DNA of 64,000 nt from assembly GCF_004297265.1 (NCBI RefSeq), contig NZ_SCUT01000030.1, positions 145,227 to 209,226 on the forward strand, read 5' to 3'. Positions 55,423 to 64,000 of this stretch are shown here, in pieces. The translations under genes and the position numbers were made by a program. The stretch's first letter is position 1. Each line of letters begins with the position of its first letter. The notes under the pieces were generated by a model. It saw nothing but the letters and a program-made list of their open reading frames with translations, was not told the origin of the DNA and did no database searches. This DNA comes from Reyranella sp. GTDB taxonomy: Bacteria > Pseudomonadota > Alphaproteobacteria > Reyranellales > Reyranellaceae.

Positions 55423-56643
55423 CTATTCTGCAGCGATCTTGTCGAAATGCTCCCGGGCGATGCGCGCGCGCTCCGGCGTCCAGTACGATGCGCACGGGAT
55501 CTTCGAGAAATCGGCTCGATCGCGATAGAGGCGGGCAATGGCCGTGATCTCCTCGAGCAGGCCGTGCTCCAGGGTCGTCGCGGACACTCCGAGTGCCTGG
55601 AAGTTGGGATTTGAGACCGTGAGTTCGTTCTCCTCGGCCTCATTGCGCGGGTTGGGGATGTTCTCCACGTCAGCGCCGGTGAGCTTCTGCACGAGCGCAG
55701 CGAGGTCGCGAATGCGATGTGTCTCGGTCATCTGATTGATGATGCGGACGCGATCGCCGGCCTCGGGAGGCGATTCAATGGCCCGTCGGACGCAATTCAC
55801 CGTGTCACGGATATGAATGAACGCCCTCGTCTGCCCGCCCGTCCCGTGAACGGTCAAGGGGTACCCGACGGCAGCCTGCATCAGGAAACGGTTGAGCACC
55901 GTCCCGTAGTCGCCATCGTAGTCGAACCTGTTTATGAGACTCTCGTCCAGCACCGTCTCGGGTGTCTGCGTTCCCCACACGATGCCTTGATGCAGGTCGG
56001 TGATCTTCAGCTTGTCGTTCTTGGCATAGAACTGGAAGAAGAGAGCGTCCTGCGTCTTGGTCATGTGATAGATGCTGCCGGGATCCGGCGGGTACAGGAT
56101 CTCACGATCGACGTAGGTTCCATTGGGCAGCGGAACCTTGATGTTGAAATATCCTTCCGGAACCACCCCTCCCAGGGCGCCGTATCCGTAGACGCCCATG
56201 GTGCCGAGATGCACGCACTGGATGTTGCGATCCACCTCGACGATGGCGGCCAGGATGTTGTTGGTCGCGTTGAGATTGTTGTTGACCGTGTAGCGCTTGC
56301 AGGCCGCCGACTTCATCGAGTATGGGGCCGCGCGCTGTTCGGCAAAATGAACGCAGGCCAGCGGGCGGAACTCGCTCAATACGTCACGGATCGCGTCGAA
56401 ATCGGTTGAGGCGTCCAGCTGCCGGAAATCGATCGTCCGGCCTGTCAGGGCCTTCCAGGTTGCCAGCCGCTCGTCCAGCGAGCGAATCGGTGTCAGTGAG
56501 CTTGCGGAAAGCTCGGCCTCGATACGGCGACGGGAGAAATTGTCGACGATTACAACGTCATATCCGGCGCGGCTCAAATGCAGGCTGGTAGGCCAACCGC
56601 AGAAGCCGTCACCGCCAAAGACAACGACCGTGCCCTCAGCCAT
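55423..56643 (-). CDS. sqdB: UDP-sulfoquinovose synthase-like protein (SQD1/SqdB)
   Basis: 406 residues from ATG 56643. The SQD1 signature VFGGDGFCGWPTSLHLS is at residues 8-24; AEQRAAPYSM (about 101), VHLGTMGVYGYG (about 144-155) and Y192-H-M-T-K196 match the family's catalytic residues, followed by DLHQGIVWGTQT and NRFDYDGDYGTVLNRF. The enzyme converts UDP-glucose and sulfite into UDP-sulfoquinovose, the headgroup donor of sulfolipid. Near capsule genes it may instead feed a sulfonated glycan. A sulfoquinovosyltransferase is not identified in the window. Confidence 0.86.
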   Translation of the reverse strand: MAEGTVVVFGGDGFCGWPTSLHLSRAGYDVVIVDNFSRRRIEAELSASSLTPIRSLDERLATWKALTGRTIDFRQLDASTDFDAIRDVLSEFRPLACVHFAEQRAAPYSMKSAACKRYTVNNNLNATNNILAAIVEVDRNIQCVHLGTMGVYGYGALGGVVPEGYFNIKVPLPNGTYVDREILYPPDPGSIYHMTKTQDALFFQFYAKNDKLKITDLHQGIVWGTQTPETVLDESLINRFDYDGDYGTVLNRFLMQAAVGYPLTVHGTGGQTRAFIHIRDTVNCVRRAIESPPEAGDRVRIINQMTETHRIRDLAALVQKLTGADVENIPNPRNEAEENELTVSNPNFQALGVSATTLEHGLLEEITAIARLYRDRADFSKIPCASYWTPERARIAREHFDKIAAE

Positions 56644-56732
56644 TGTGCAGTTCCAACATAGGGACTCCTTACCCGGCTTCGGCGAGCTTAACAAGTTCCC
56701 CCCGACCGTGACGTCGGGGGCGGCAGCGAGCC

Positions 56733-57935
56733 TCAGTAGTTCGTGCTCCTCGTCAGATCGTAGTACGTCCCGGAAACCGCACGAATGACCTGCATCAGCT
56801 TCAGGAACTGCGCGGCCTCCGCCGTTGCCAGCACGACGATGTCCTTGTTGCGCAATTGCACCTGCTGGGCAAAGAAATAGCCATCCGCCTGGGTGAGATC
56901 GATCCTGTAGATGAACGGGATGGTGCCCGCAGCTTCAAGGCCGTCCACGCGAGACGACACATACCGCGTATCGACAGCTTGATGATCGACAGTAAGCACT
57001 TTCCGCGCCAGAGGAGCGGGCTCGTAACGGAAGAGGTATATGGCCGCGAGATTCGTGATCGTCTCGACCCCGCCACCTGCACGCGCCAGGGCTTCCGCCA
57101 AGGTGATCGATTCGACGTCGAAGGGATACTGGTTGACCTTCTGCGTCGCTCCCATGACGAGGAAGGTCTTGGGATTGAAAACCAGCGAAATATTGTCGTT
57201 GGGCTGGGCCAGGATATTGTCTTCGGGAACCGACATCACCTGGGTCAGCGGCACCGAGAAAACCTCCCGCCCGCGCATGAGCCGGAGATCCATCTGGATG
57301 GCGGACGATTTGGGCCCACCGGCCCAGGCCACTGCATCGAGCAGCTTCTCGCCGCGCAAGGTCAGTGGCATGAGGCCCGACCTGTTGACTTCGCCGCCGA
57401 CGGAAATGGTGTTGGCCGCGTTGCTCACCAGCGACACCACGACTTGCGGACGTACCGTCTGACTGGCCAGGCCTTCCTGGATGAGAGCGGCAGCCTGCGA
57501 AGGTGTGCGCCCCGCCACGCTCACTCGCCCGACATAGGGTACCGTCACTTTTCCGTCGGACTCGATCAACTGGAGCGGAAGCGTGGACGCCTGCGGGGCC
57601 GCCATACCCGGCGTGCCCGTCAGCATCGGAGGGACTGTCCCTTGGAACAAGGTGGAACCGGCCGTCTCGTAAACGGTCACGCCGATGAGATCTCCCGGCT
57701 TCAGTGCCACATTGGGTGTGTACTTGCTCGCTCGGAAGGCGGCCGGGAAGCTCTCCGGTCGGTAACTCGCCAGAGTGCGACTCACCAGGGACGTGACTTT
57801 CACGACGTACACGTCCCAGTTTTCGTCCTTGGTCCGGATCAGCTGAGTGGCGGTCGGCGCAACCCCCGGGAGGGCATCGCAGGCCGCGAGGCTCAGGAGG
57901 AAGGAACATAACAGTATCCGCAAAAACAGCGTCAT
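56733..57935 (-). CDS. kpsD: Polysaccharide export outer-membrane lipoprotein (KpsD/Wza-like)
   Basis: 400 residues. Lipobox L16-A-A-C19 after a hydrophobic leader makes it a lipoprotein. A poly-export domain begins near 75 (YTPNVALKPGDLIGVTVYET) with KVTVPYVGRVSVAGRTPSQAA, then SLBB-like domains (ISVGGEVNRSGLMPL, FLVMGATQKVNQYPF, LAEALARAGG). It forms the periplasm-to-outer-membrane part of the export machine with KpsE and KpsM. It is transcribed toward sqdB with about 90 bases between. Confidence 0.9.
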   Translation of the reverse strand: MTLFLRILLCSFLLSLAACDALPGVAPTATQLIRTKDENWDVYVVKVTSLVSRTLASYRPESFPAAFRASKYTPNVALKPGDLIGVTVYETAGSTLFQGTVPPMLTGTPGMAAPQASTLPLQLIESDGKVTVPYVGRVSVAGRTPSQAAALIQEGLASQTVRPQVVVSLVSNAANTISVGGEVNRSGLMPLTLRGEKLLDAVAWAGGPKSSAIQMDLRLMRGREVFSVPLTQVMSVPEDNILAQPNDNISLVFNPKTFLVMGATQKVNQYPFDVESITLAEALARAGGGVETITNLAAIYLFRYEPAPLARKVLTVDHQAVDTRYVSSRVDGLEAAGTIPFIYRIDLTQADGYFFAQQVQLRNKDIVVLATAEAAQFLKLMQVIRAVSGTYYDLTRSTNY

Positions 57936-58093
57936 TTCCTGCCGGAATCCGTGAAAGGAAGTGGTCCCGTGCCTCGGGTCGGCAACAGGCTGGGATCAAA
58001 CGTATCATAAATTTCCAGACGCAAGGCAGCATGCGGCCGTGACCGTTGTGTATTAAATCGTTGAACGGTGTGCGGGAGCGCCCCAAAATATTC

Positions 58094-58729
58094 ATGTCTA
58101 TCCCGTTAAATTTGGCATCCCTCAGATCGGGCCCACCGCGCATGGCTCACATTGGTCACGTAGATGGGCTGTCCCGAGGTCAAGTCCGGGGGTGGGCGAT
58201 CGACCCGGAGGCCCCCGGCGATCGCGCAGTCGTGCATTTCGAAACGGCCCGCGGCGGAAAATTGCGCAGGGTGCTTGCCGATCGTTATCGCGCCGACGTG
58301 CACAAACAGGGAATCGGAGATGGGTACTGCGGCTTCGCAGTTCCCGCGAAACACTTCGATCCGTCCGCGCGTGTCCGCTTTTTTTGCGGTCACCCGCTGC
58401 GCGAACTGGGGCGCTTTTCATTTCGTGCGGCTGCTCCAAAAGCCGCCACCTTCAAGACGGGATCCCTGGTCCTCCGGATCGACCGACGCCCTGCCGCCGC
58501 GGGCCTGACCGGATGGGCCCTGAACCGCCAGGACCTCGAGCACCGGCGGCGCCTGCTCCTGTGCGCGAACGGCCACATCGTTGCCACTCAAACGGCCACT
58601 CTGTTTCGCGAGGATAGCCTGTCGGAGGGGGGCGACGGACTGCACGGTTTCAGTCTGCCTCCTGTCGACGCTTCGTCGGGCCTCGCCATTGTCGATGCCT
58701 CAACCGGGACGGCGATCGACCTCGACTGA
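58094..58729 (+). CDS. Protein of two GWxxD-type modules (211 aa)
   Basis: Two repeats make up the protein. The first has GHVDGLSRGQVRGWAIDPEAP and ends ADRYRADVHKQGIGDGYCGF; the second has LTGWALNRQDLEHRR and ends EDSLSEGGDGLHGF. The same module occurs twice in the 1036-residue glycosyltransferase at 60564-63674. No signal or membrane segment. The ATG at 58142 (M17 of this call) is an alternative start. The stop overlaps the next gene's ATG (TGATG), so it is translated with the glycosyltransferase. It may be an accessory subunit. Confidence 0.6.
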   Translation: MSIPLNLASLRSGPPRMAHIGHVDGLSRGQVRGWAIDPEAPGDRAVVHFETARGGKLRRVLADRYRADVHKQGIGDGYCGFAVPAKHFDPSARVRFFCGHPLRELGRFSFRAAAPKAATFKTGSLVLRIDRRPAAAGLTGWALNRQDLEHRRRLLLCANGHIVATQTATLFREDSLSEGGDGLHGFSLPPVDASSGLAIVDASTGTAIDLD

Positions 58730-60555
58730 TGGACAGACTTCGCATTGCACTGATCGATGCCGTGTCGACGGATGGTTGGCAGGGACCCACCCATGCCTTT
58801 CAGCAAGCGGCACGCAGCCTCTCCGGCATGGGGCACGACGTGATGGTGATCGACGCCTCACGGGTCGGTTCAGGCGCCCTCCCCCCGCTTCTCACCGCGC
58901 AGAACCGCGCGACTGCGACGCGGCACATGCTTGCAAGCCACCGGCTTGCAATGCAATTGGCCGAAAATCCTCCCGACCTCGTCATCGCGCCCTTGCGGGG
59001 CGGGATCGCCCAGGCACCCCTCATGGCAAGGGCATGCGGCGAGGCCTTCGCGAAAACACGCTTTGCGCTGTGGTCGAACGTGCCGTCACGCGACCGGCTC
59101 ATCGCCGGAGATGCGGAGGTCGGCGATCTCTCCCCCGTGATCGGCGACGCCATGGAGCGCCAGTGCCTATCCCTGGCGGATGCCCTCATCGTCGACGACG
59201 CGTCCGGCCCGCCGGTCACCCTGGGAGAAAGCCTGAACCAGCTTCCGCACGTTTCCTGCCGTCGCGTTGCCCGCCCGCCGCTTCCCGGCCCTGCGGCGGA
59301 CGTTCAGGAGATCGTCCTCGTCGGAACGTTCCAGCGCTCGAGCGGCGTGCCGGAATTCATCGAAGCCATCGAGCAGCTGGACAGAAGCGGCGTGCTGGGC
59401 GGGCGCCTGGTCACGTTCCTCGGACCGATCGGCGATTCGCGGTACGGCCTGAGCAAGGAATGGCTGGGCCAGAGAGCGGCCCGGTGGACGTTCCGCTTTC
59501 GGGTCGTGCCGGAATCGAATCGGGAAGCCGCCCTCGTCTATGCAGGGCAGGCGGGACGTCTGGCCGTCGGCATTTCATCCGATGGCGACGAGATAGAAGC
59601 CATCCGGGCGCGTTGCCCGCGTCATTTGACGCATCCGGCGCGGCCGATGTCCGACGGCGATCTCGTCTCCGGTCTTGCGGCGGCAATCTCTTCCGCCTTG
59701 CACGATGCGGGACAAGATCCGCTCCCGGAAACCGAAGTCGATTGGAAGGACCTGCTGGAGAATATTCTCGCTCAACCCATCCGTGCGAAGAAGACAACGT
59801 CCGTGAAGATCTCGGTCTGCGTCCTCCACTATGACCGCCTGCCGTTGCTGGAGCGCGCGCTCTCCAGCATCCCGGAAACCATCGACGGCCAGGATGTCGA
59901 AATCATCGTCGTCGACAATGCGACCCCCATGAGCGGCATGAAGGACCGGATCGAAGCGGTTGCCGGCCAGCGACGCCGTCTGAAGGTTCTGGACCTGAAG
60001 GAACGACTTCCCCAGGCGGCCGCCTGTAATCTGGGGCTCGCCGCGGCCGAGGGAGACGTCGTGGCCTTTCTCGACGACGACAACTTCTACGTTCGCGATG
60101 GGTTGGCCCGCCTGGCGGCGGCCGCGAGCGCACACGATGTCGTGGTCACCAATCTCGAGATCTTCGACGGCCACGAAGGGGCGCCGAGTTCCGGCCGCCT
60201 CATCTTCCTCGGCGAGGCTCATTCCGCGGGCCTCTTCTACAATTTCTTCGGCGATACGGCGATGGCGGTGCGCAAGGCAGCCTTCGCGCCCCTGGGATGT
60301 TTCCACGAGATGAGCTGCGAGTATCCGTGCCTCGACTGGGTCAGCCTAGCCAAGGCCTACGGCCGCGGATTGAGGATCGGCGTTCTCCAATGGCCGGCCG
60401 TCAGATATCGTCGCGATACGGCACGGGCCGACATCCAGGCGGCCAAGCTGGACCAGGCTGGCGCGCGGGCCCTCGTCTTCAACGCCTATCGCGGCCGGTT
60501 CGACGCCGAGATGGTTGCTCGCTACGCTCAGAATCTCGAGCTGGGCGATCTCTGA
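58729..60555 (+). CDS. Two-domain glycosyltransferase (GT-B-like N-terminus + GT2 C-terminus)
   Basis: 608 residues. Residues 1-350 resemble a GT-B fold: IALIDAVSTDGWQGPTHAF, FQRSSGVPEFIEAIEQLDRSGVLGG. From about 358 a GT2 domain starts, VKISVCVLHYDRLPLLERAL, with EIIVVDNATPMSG and FLDDDNFYVRDG (metal-binding DDD at about 449). Two catalytic units in one chain suggest a polymer-building enzyme. It overlaps the module protein by one base upstream and converges on the GT4-GT2 gene with 8 bases between stops. Confidence 0.78.
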   Translation: MDRLRIALIDAVSTDGWQGPTHAFQQAARSLSGMGHDVMVIDASRVGSGALPPLLTAQNRATATRHMLASHRLAMQLAENPPDLVIAPLRGGIAQAPLMARACGEAFAKTRFALWSNVPSRDRLIAGDAEVGDLSPVIGDAMERQCLSLADALIVDDASGPPVTLGESLNQLPHVSCRRVARPPLPGPAADVQEIVLVGTFQRSSGVPEFIEAIEQLDRSGVLGGRLVTFLGPIGDSRYGLSKEWLGQRAARWTFRFRVVPESNREAALVYAGQAGRLAVGISSDGDEIEAIRARCPRHLTHPARPMSDGDLVSGLAAAISSALHDAGQDPLPETEVDWKDLLENILAQPIRAKKTTSVKISVCVLHYDRLPLLERALSSIPETIDGQDVEIIVVDNATPMSGMKDRIEAVAGQRRRLKVLDLKERLPQAAACNLGLAAAEGDVVAFLDDDNFYVRDGLARLAAAASAHDVVVTNLEIFDGHEGAPSSGRLIFLGEAHSAGLFYNFFGDTAMAVRKAAFAPLGCFHEMSCEYPCLDWVSLAKAYGRGLRIGVLQWPAVRYRRDTARADIQAAKLDQAGARALVFNAYRGRFDAEMVARYAQNLELGDL

Positions 60556-60563
60556 GGCTCAAG

Positions 60564-63500
60564 TCATTTCGCGTAGGTGAGATCGTTTCCCTTCAGGACA
60601 AGGCGACCCCGCTTCAGGAGGACGCCGGTATCGGCAACGACGACGTCGATACGATGCGTTTGCCCCTCTTTCAGAGCACGCGGCAGCGCGATCTGGAAGC
60701 CATAGGCGCCTGTGCCGATATTATGTGACCGCAGATCGTTGCGTACGGCGTTGGCGACCGTGCGCGCCAGGAACCTTCCGTCCACGAAAGCCGCCACTTC
60801 GACCGAATGCTCGGGATGGTCTGGTTGCCATATCCAGCCGCGAATCCTCGAATCCACGAGGTCGCAATAGCCTTCATGGCCGGTTTCCTCCAACGCCGTC
60901 ACATTTGCCGGGACGGAGAACTCCCCCAGCACGATATCCGTGCCCTTGATGGAAATCCTGAGGTCCCTGGTACGCCAGTCGCCCTTGAAGCCAAAGGGAC
61001 CACGCCAGACCTCCAGTGCGAAACCGCAGCCTCGCGACTCTCGGCTGGGGAACGCGATCGCCGGCGCCGTGAGGTTTGCCAGCACCGTCAGGGAGCGACG
61101 ATGGTCGATGACGGCCTCGATCTCCACCACACGCCTTGGATGGTCGAGGTCTCTTGCCCAGCCATGCACGATACCGTTGTGGATTCCGAATACGCGGCCG
61201 ATGTACCGCGCCCCATTGTCGGCCTGCCAATGGAAGCCCATCCCCAGGGCAGCAGCCGCCTCGCTCTCTGCGGCCAGCCGTCTGTACTTCGCGTTCGGCG
61301 GCAAGGCGCCGGCTCTACGGCGACGCAGGTGCACCCGCTTCGATTCGGGCAACCAGCCGAGCCGGCGCAACGGCGTGGCGATGGCGTCCAGCAGGGTCTC
61401 CACGCGACCCTTCACATGCAGCGGCGCCCGCCGAATGGCGACGGACCCTCCCAATCGACCGCGGCGACCCAGCGCTCTCTGCAGGCCCTTGGCCATCAGC
61501 AGGGTTTCGCGCAATGCCAAGGGGGCCGCCGCAAGTTGCGGCCGGGCCGAGCGAAACTCGGACGTGGCGCGGCTGTACTTCTTCTTGTGCAGGCGCTCGT
61601 CATCCCAGCCGTCCACGCTGCAGAGTTCCCGCAGGACGGTTTGACAGTCGAATCCCGCAAGCTGCGCCTTCGCAACGAACTCATGATCGTGGGCGAGAAC
61701 GCCGTAGTCAGCGGTGAAGCCGCCGAGGGTGTCGAAGGCTGTGCGCCGGACGAAGAGCGGCATCGGCGTGATATCGGTGTGAAAGAATCCCTGGGCTGTG
61801 TCACCGAGCAGTTCGGCGCTGAGGAAGTTGCGGCCCGTCGACTGTGCGGGGAACATCACGCGAAACAGGCACGTCATTACGTCGCAGCGACTGACTTCAG
61901 CCACTCTTGCGAAGGTTGAAAGGGCATCCGCTCGGAAAAGCGTACCCGACCAGATGAACAGCAGGCGATCGCCGCGGCTTGCGGCGGCCAGGAGATTGAA
62001 CGCCGCACCGGCACCGAGATCGAAGGCCGAGAGAACATTCACCCGCAAGCCCGCGTCGTCGACGGCGGAGGTCACGCGCTGCACGGCGGAAGCATCATCG
62101 GTGTCGATCGCGACGAGTATCTCGATGGGATGATCCTTGGGCAGCGATGACAGCGTCGTCATCAGGCGGGCGTCGTCGTCGATGTGATAGATGCAGACGG
62201 AAATGCTGGCGGCGGGGCCACTCGGTCTGGCCGGCCGCCGCGGCAGCAAGTGCTGCAGCAGGCCTCGGCCGAGATCGTCGTGGAACCGCGTCCATTGCTC
62301 CAGGTTCACGGCATTGTCGAAACTGGGCGCGGCGACATACCCGCCCTGCTGCATCACCTCGACGAGCTTTTGAGCAAGGAAGACCGGATGGGCCGGGCAG
62401 AGCACGTGGGGCCGATCGGATGGCAGGATCAGCTCCGGTGTGCCGCCGGAGTCGGAGGCGACGAAGGGGATCCCGCAGATCGCCGCTTCGTAGACGGCAA
62501 GCGACGAATTCTCGATGATCGAAGGCATCACCGCGAGGCGGTCGCCGGCCAGAAGATACTCCAGCGCCTCGACCTGCTGGAAATCGGTGTGGATCTCGAT
62601 CTTCGTGGGCCAGGTCGCGGTTTCGGCCCGGATGAACTCGAGGACGCTTTCGCCGTTGCGTTCCGTCAGGGAGGAACCGGCCTTTCCCAGGAACGATATG
62701 ACCTTTGGAAGCGGCCGGTTCTCCCGCAACATGCGGTTGATGGCCTGGATGAAGATCAACAGACCCTTGCGCGCCTCCAGCCTTCCGAAGAAGACGATCT
62801 CGTCGATCGGATGGCGCGTGCCATACTCCAATCCGCGACGGCTCTGCAGCGGGGCGAGGTGATCGAATGTCGCCACGTTCGGCTGGACGAAGGTGGTGTT
62901 GGGGGCGATGGCGTAGCCCTGACTGAGCATCCAGCGCAGAAGATGCAGGCTGCCGCCGATGACCATGTCGGCCAGTTCGACGCTGCGCCGCTCGCCGTGG
63001 ACCCTCGCCAGATCGTCGAGGCGCTCGAGCGGCTGCAGGCCGTACAGCCTGTTCCACATCCAGGGCGAGGATGCCTTGACGATGAAGAGGGTGTTGTCGA
63101 GCGCGAGACCCTGGCGCTTCGCCAGGAGGCTGAGATAGCCGCTTCCCCGCCATTCCGAGACATGGACCACGTCGGCAGGGTAGGCGATGAGATAGCGCAT
63201 CAGGTTGTAGGATGCATGTATCCATCGATCGTTGCCGGCGGAGTACCTGTCGGCATGGGCGTAGTTCGGTACCGGAACGAACCTGATCCCCTTGTTGTCA
63301 TAATGCTCGACCCAGTGATCCAGGGTCTCGTTTTCGACTTCATGGCCTTTCAGATAGAGGATCATCACCTCGTGACCCTGCTTGGCCAGAAACTCTGCCA
63401 GGGCCGCGTAGGTCGTGCCGATGCCTCCGTTGCGTACAGGCCCGACAATGTCCTCCGTGGCGATGCAGATCCGCAGCCTTCGGGAAACGCCTTCGAAGCG

Positions 63501-63674
63501 CGGAAGCGAATCGAGCCCCGGGAAGGTCATCGACCATGCCACCGACGTCCGCGGGACGAGCGTCTCCAGGTGCCCGACGGGCACCGGCTGGCACAGCACT
63601 TCCTCGATGGCGACACTGCCTACGTCACGGCTGCCAAGCTGGTAGCCGGCTTCTTTATCGGCGTCGTGGTTCAC
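60564..63674 (-). CDS. GT4 + GT2-like + two GWxxD modules, giant glycosyltransferase
   Basis: About 1036 residues from GTG 63674 (GGAGG 4 bases upstream); a TTG 7 codons earlier lacks a ribosome site. A GT4 part (about 66-470) starts RICIATEDIVGPVRNGGIGTTY, with VFFGRLEARKGLLIF and E-x7-E in SIIENSSLAVYEA. A GT2-like part (about 490-720) has FIWSGTLFRAD where the DxD metal site should be, so it may be inactive. Two GWxxD modules follow (VHGWARDLDHPRR at about 837, IRGWIWQPDHPEHS at about 944). A perfect dyad lies 45 bases upstream. Confidence 0.75.
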   Translation of the reverse strand: MNHDADKEAGYQLGSRDVGSVAIEEVLCQPVPVGHLETLVPRTSVAWSMTFPGLDSLPRFEGVSRRLRICIATEDIVGPVRNGGIGTTYAALAEFLAKQGHEVMILYLKGHEVENETLDHWVEHYDNKGIRFVPVPNYAHADRYSAGNDRWIHASYNLMRYLIAYPADVVHVSEWRGSGYLSLLAKRQGLALDNTLFIVKASSPWMWNRLYGLQPLERLDDLARVHGERRSVELADMVIGGSLHLLRWMLSQGYAIAPNTTFVQPNVATFDHLAPLQSRRGLEYGTRHPIDEIVFFGRLEARKGLLIFIQAINRMLRENRPLPKVISFLGKAGSSLTERNGESVLEFIRAETATWPTKIEIHTDFQQVEALEYLLAGDRLAVMPSIIENSSLAVYEAAICGIPFVASDSGGTPELILPSDRPHVLCPAHPVFLAQKLVEVMQQGGYVAAPSFDNAVNLEQWTRFHDDLGRGLLQHLLPRRPARPSGPAASISVCIYHIDDDARLMTTLSSLPKDHPIEILVAIDTDDASAVQRVTSAVDDAGLRVNVLSAFDLGAGAAFNLLAAASRGDRLLFIWSGTLFRADALSTFARVAEVSRCDVMTCLFRVMFPAQSTGRNFLSAELLGDTAQGFFHTDITPMPLFVRRTAFDTLGGFTADYGVLAHDHEFVAKAQLAGFDCQTVLRELCSVDGWDDERLHKKKYSRATSEFRSARPQLAAAPLALRETLLMAKGLQRALGRRGRLGGSVAIRRAPLHVKGRVETLLDAIATPLRRLGWLPESKRVHLRRRRAGALPPNAKYRRLAAESEAAAALGMGFHWQADNGARYIGRVFGIHNGIVHGWARDLDHPRRVVEIEAVIDHRRSLTVLANLTAPAIAFPSRESRGCGFALEVWRGPFGFKGDWRTRDLRISIKGTDIVLGEFSVPANVTALEETGHEGYCDLVDSRIRGWIWQPDHPEHSVEVAAFVDGRFLARTVANAVRNDLRSHNIGTGAYGFQIALPRALKEGQTHRIDVVVADTGVLLKRGRLVLKGNDLTYAK

Positions 63675-63718
63675 CACACCTCCGCGGGCGGACAAGTCGA
63701 ATCAAGGAGTTGGGTCAA

Positions 63719-63738
63719 TACAGGTCATCTGACCTGTA
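63719..63738. promoter_or_regulatory. Perfect 20-bp inverted repeat
   Basis: TACAGGTCA and TGACCTGTA are separated by TC, so both 9-base arms match fully. It lies between the ugd stop and the start of the giant glycosyltransferase, in a place suited to an operator for the latter. No regulator can be assigned. Confidence 0.5.
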
Positions 63739-63763
63739 CGCCGGCCGTCACGTCAAGGGACCC

Positions 63764-63778
63764 CGGCGCACGGCGCCG
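63764..63778. terminator. Short GC hairpin, possible end of ugd transcript
   Basis: CGGCGC-ACG-GCGCCG forms a 6-bp stem. It is downstream of the ugd stop on the minus strand but has no T-tract, so termination is uncertain. Confidence 0.25.
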
Positions 63779-63807
63779 TGACCAACCCGGGGCCGGTCAG
63801 GGCCCGG

Positions 63808-64000
63808 TCAGGGGCCGGGCGGGGCGGACGGTACTCCGGGGCCGTTTCCCGGAGACTGGTTGCCGCCCCGGCCGATGCTCTCGTAGGCAAAGCCGAGGGA
63901 TCGCATTTCGTCGGGATCGAAGATGTTGCGCAGGTCGACGATGCGGGGCTGCCGCATCGCCTCCTTCAGCCGGCGCGGGTCGAGGCCGCGGAACTCGTGC
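63808..64000 (-). CDS. ugd: UDP-glucose 6-dehydrogenase (C-terminal part)
   Basis: The last 64 residues are in the window; the rest lies beyond the right edge. EFRGLDPRRLKEAMRQP, then VDLRNIFDPDEMRSLGFAY and ESIGRG match the C-terminal domain of UDP-glucose dehydrogenase. It supplies UDP-glucuronate for the UDP-xylose synthase-like enzyme at 23579-24550. A Pro/Gly-rich tail ends the protein. Confidence 0.88.
   Translation of the reverse strand, partial: HEFRGLDPRRLKEAMRQPRIVDLRNIFDPDEMRSLGFAYESIGRGGNQSPGNGPGVPSAPPGP

Noticed and set aside
1..64000. tRNA, rRNA, CRISPR array, intact insertion sequence
   Set aside because: None was seen on either strand when reading the gaps; a dedicated scan was not possible.

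Overview
The window is GC-rich and gene-dense and most resembles an alphaproteobacterial chromosome. Evidence for this is the tail of ribosomal protein L31 at the left edge, Bug-type solute receptors, a CysN-CysC fusion, an UDP-sulfoquinovose synthase relative and an ABC-type capsule export set. The genus is not fixed by anything I can read; a Rhizobiales or Rhodospirillales (Reyranella-like) host is inference. I see no rRNA, tRNA, CRISPR array or intact insertion sequence.

Left part (1-24.6 kb) is metabolic. It holds rpmE (partial), a molybdopterin oxidoreductase, small stress or catabolic proteins (NTF2-like, ABM, DUF2252, MFS exporter), and a DNA alkylation pair: an Ada-like regulator with a gutted AlkA domain that overlaps ogt. 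An arsR-AHSA1-GFA operon follows. Next comes a minus-strand run asparaginase - lysR - Bug receptor - 361-aa protein - UGSC selenoprotein. The last gene is interrupted by an in-frame TGA that is followed at once by a convincing bacterial SECIS hairpin, so it is probably read as selenocysteine. Then come a YghU-type glutathione transferase, rfbB, and a six-gene sulfate uptake operon (sbp-cysT-cysW-cysA-FAD protein-NUDIX) behind an Rrf2 regulator. An UDP-glucuronate decarboxylase closes the block.

Middle part (24.6-31.4 kb) is accessory: short orphan genes of no recognised family, a PAPS-type sulfotransferase, and a large secreted protein with an Ig-like domain.

Right part (31.4-64 kb) is a surface polysaccharide locus. 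It contains a three-gene sugar module (FAD oxidoreductase, SDR-like protein, sugar-phosphate isomerase) and sulfate activation genes cysD and cysNC. It also has a full-length but catalytically dead KpsT-like ATPase, GT61 and other glycosyltransferases, and the export proteins KpsM, KpsE and KpsD. Supply genes are rfbA, rfbC and rfbD (dTDP-rhamnose; rfbB lies about 34 kb away), an UDP-sulfoquinovose synthase-like enzyme, a 4-epimerase-like enzyme and ugd (partial). Three very large multidomain glycosyltransferases carry repeated accessory modules. Sulfate uptake, PAPS synthesis, a sulfotransferase and sulfoquinovose synthase in one neighbourhood suggest a sulfated capsule or glycan; that link is inference.
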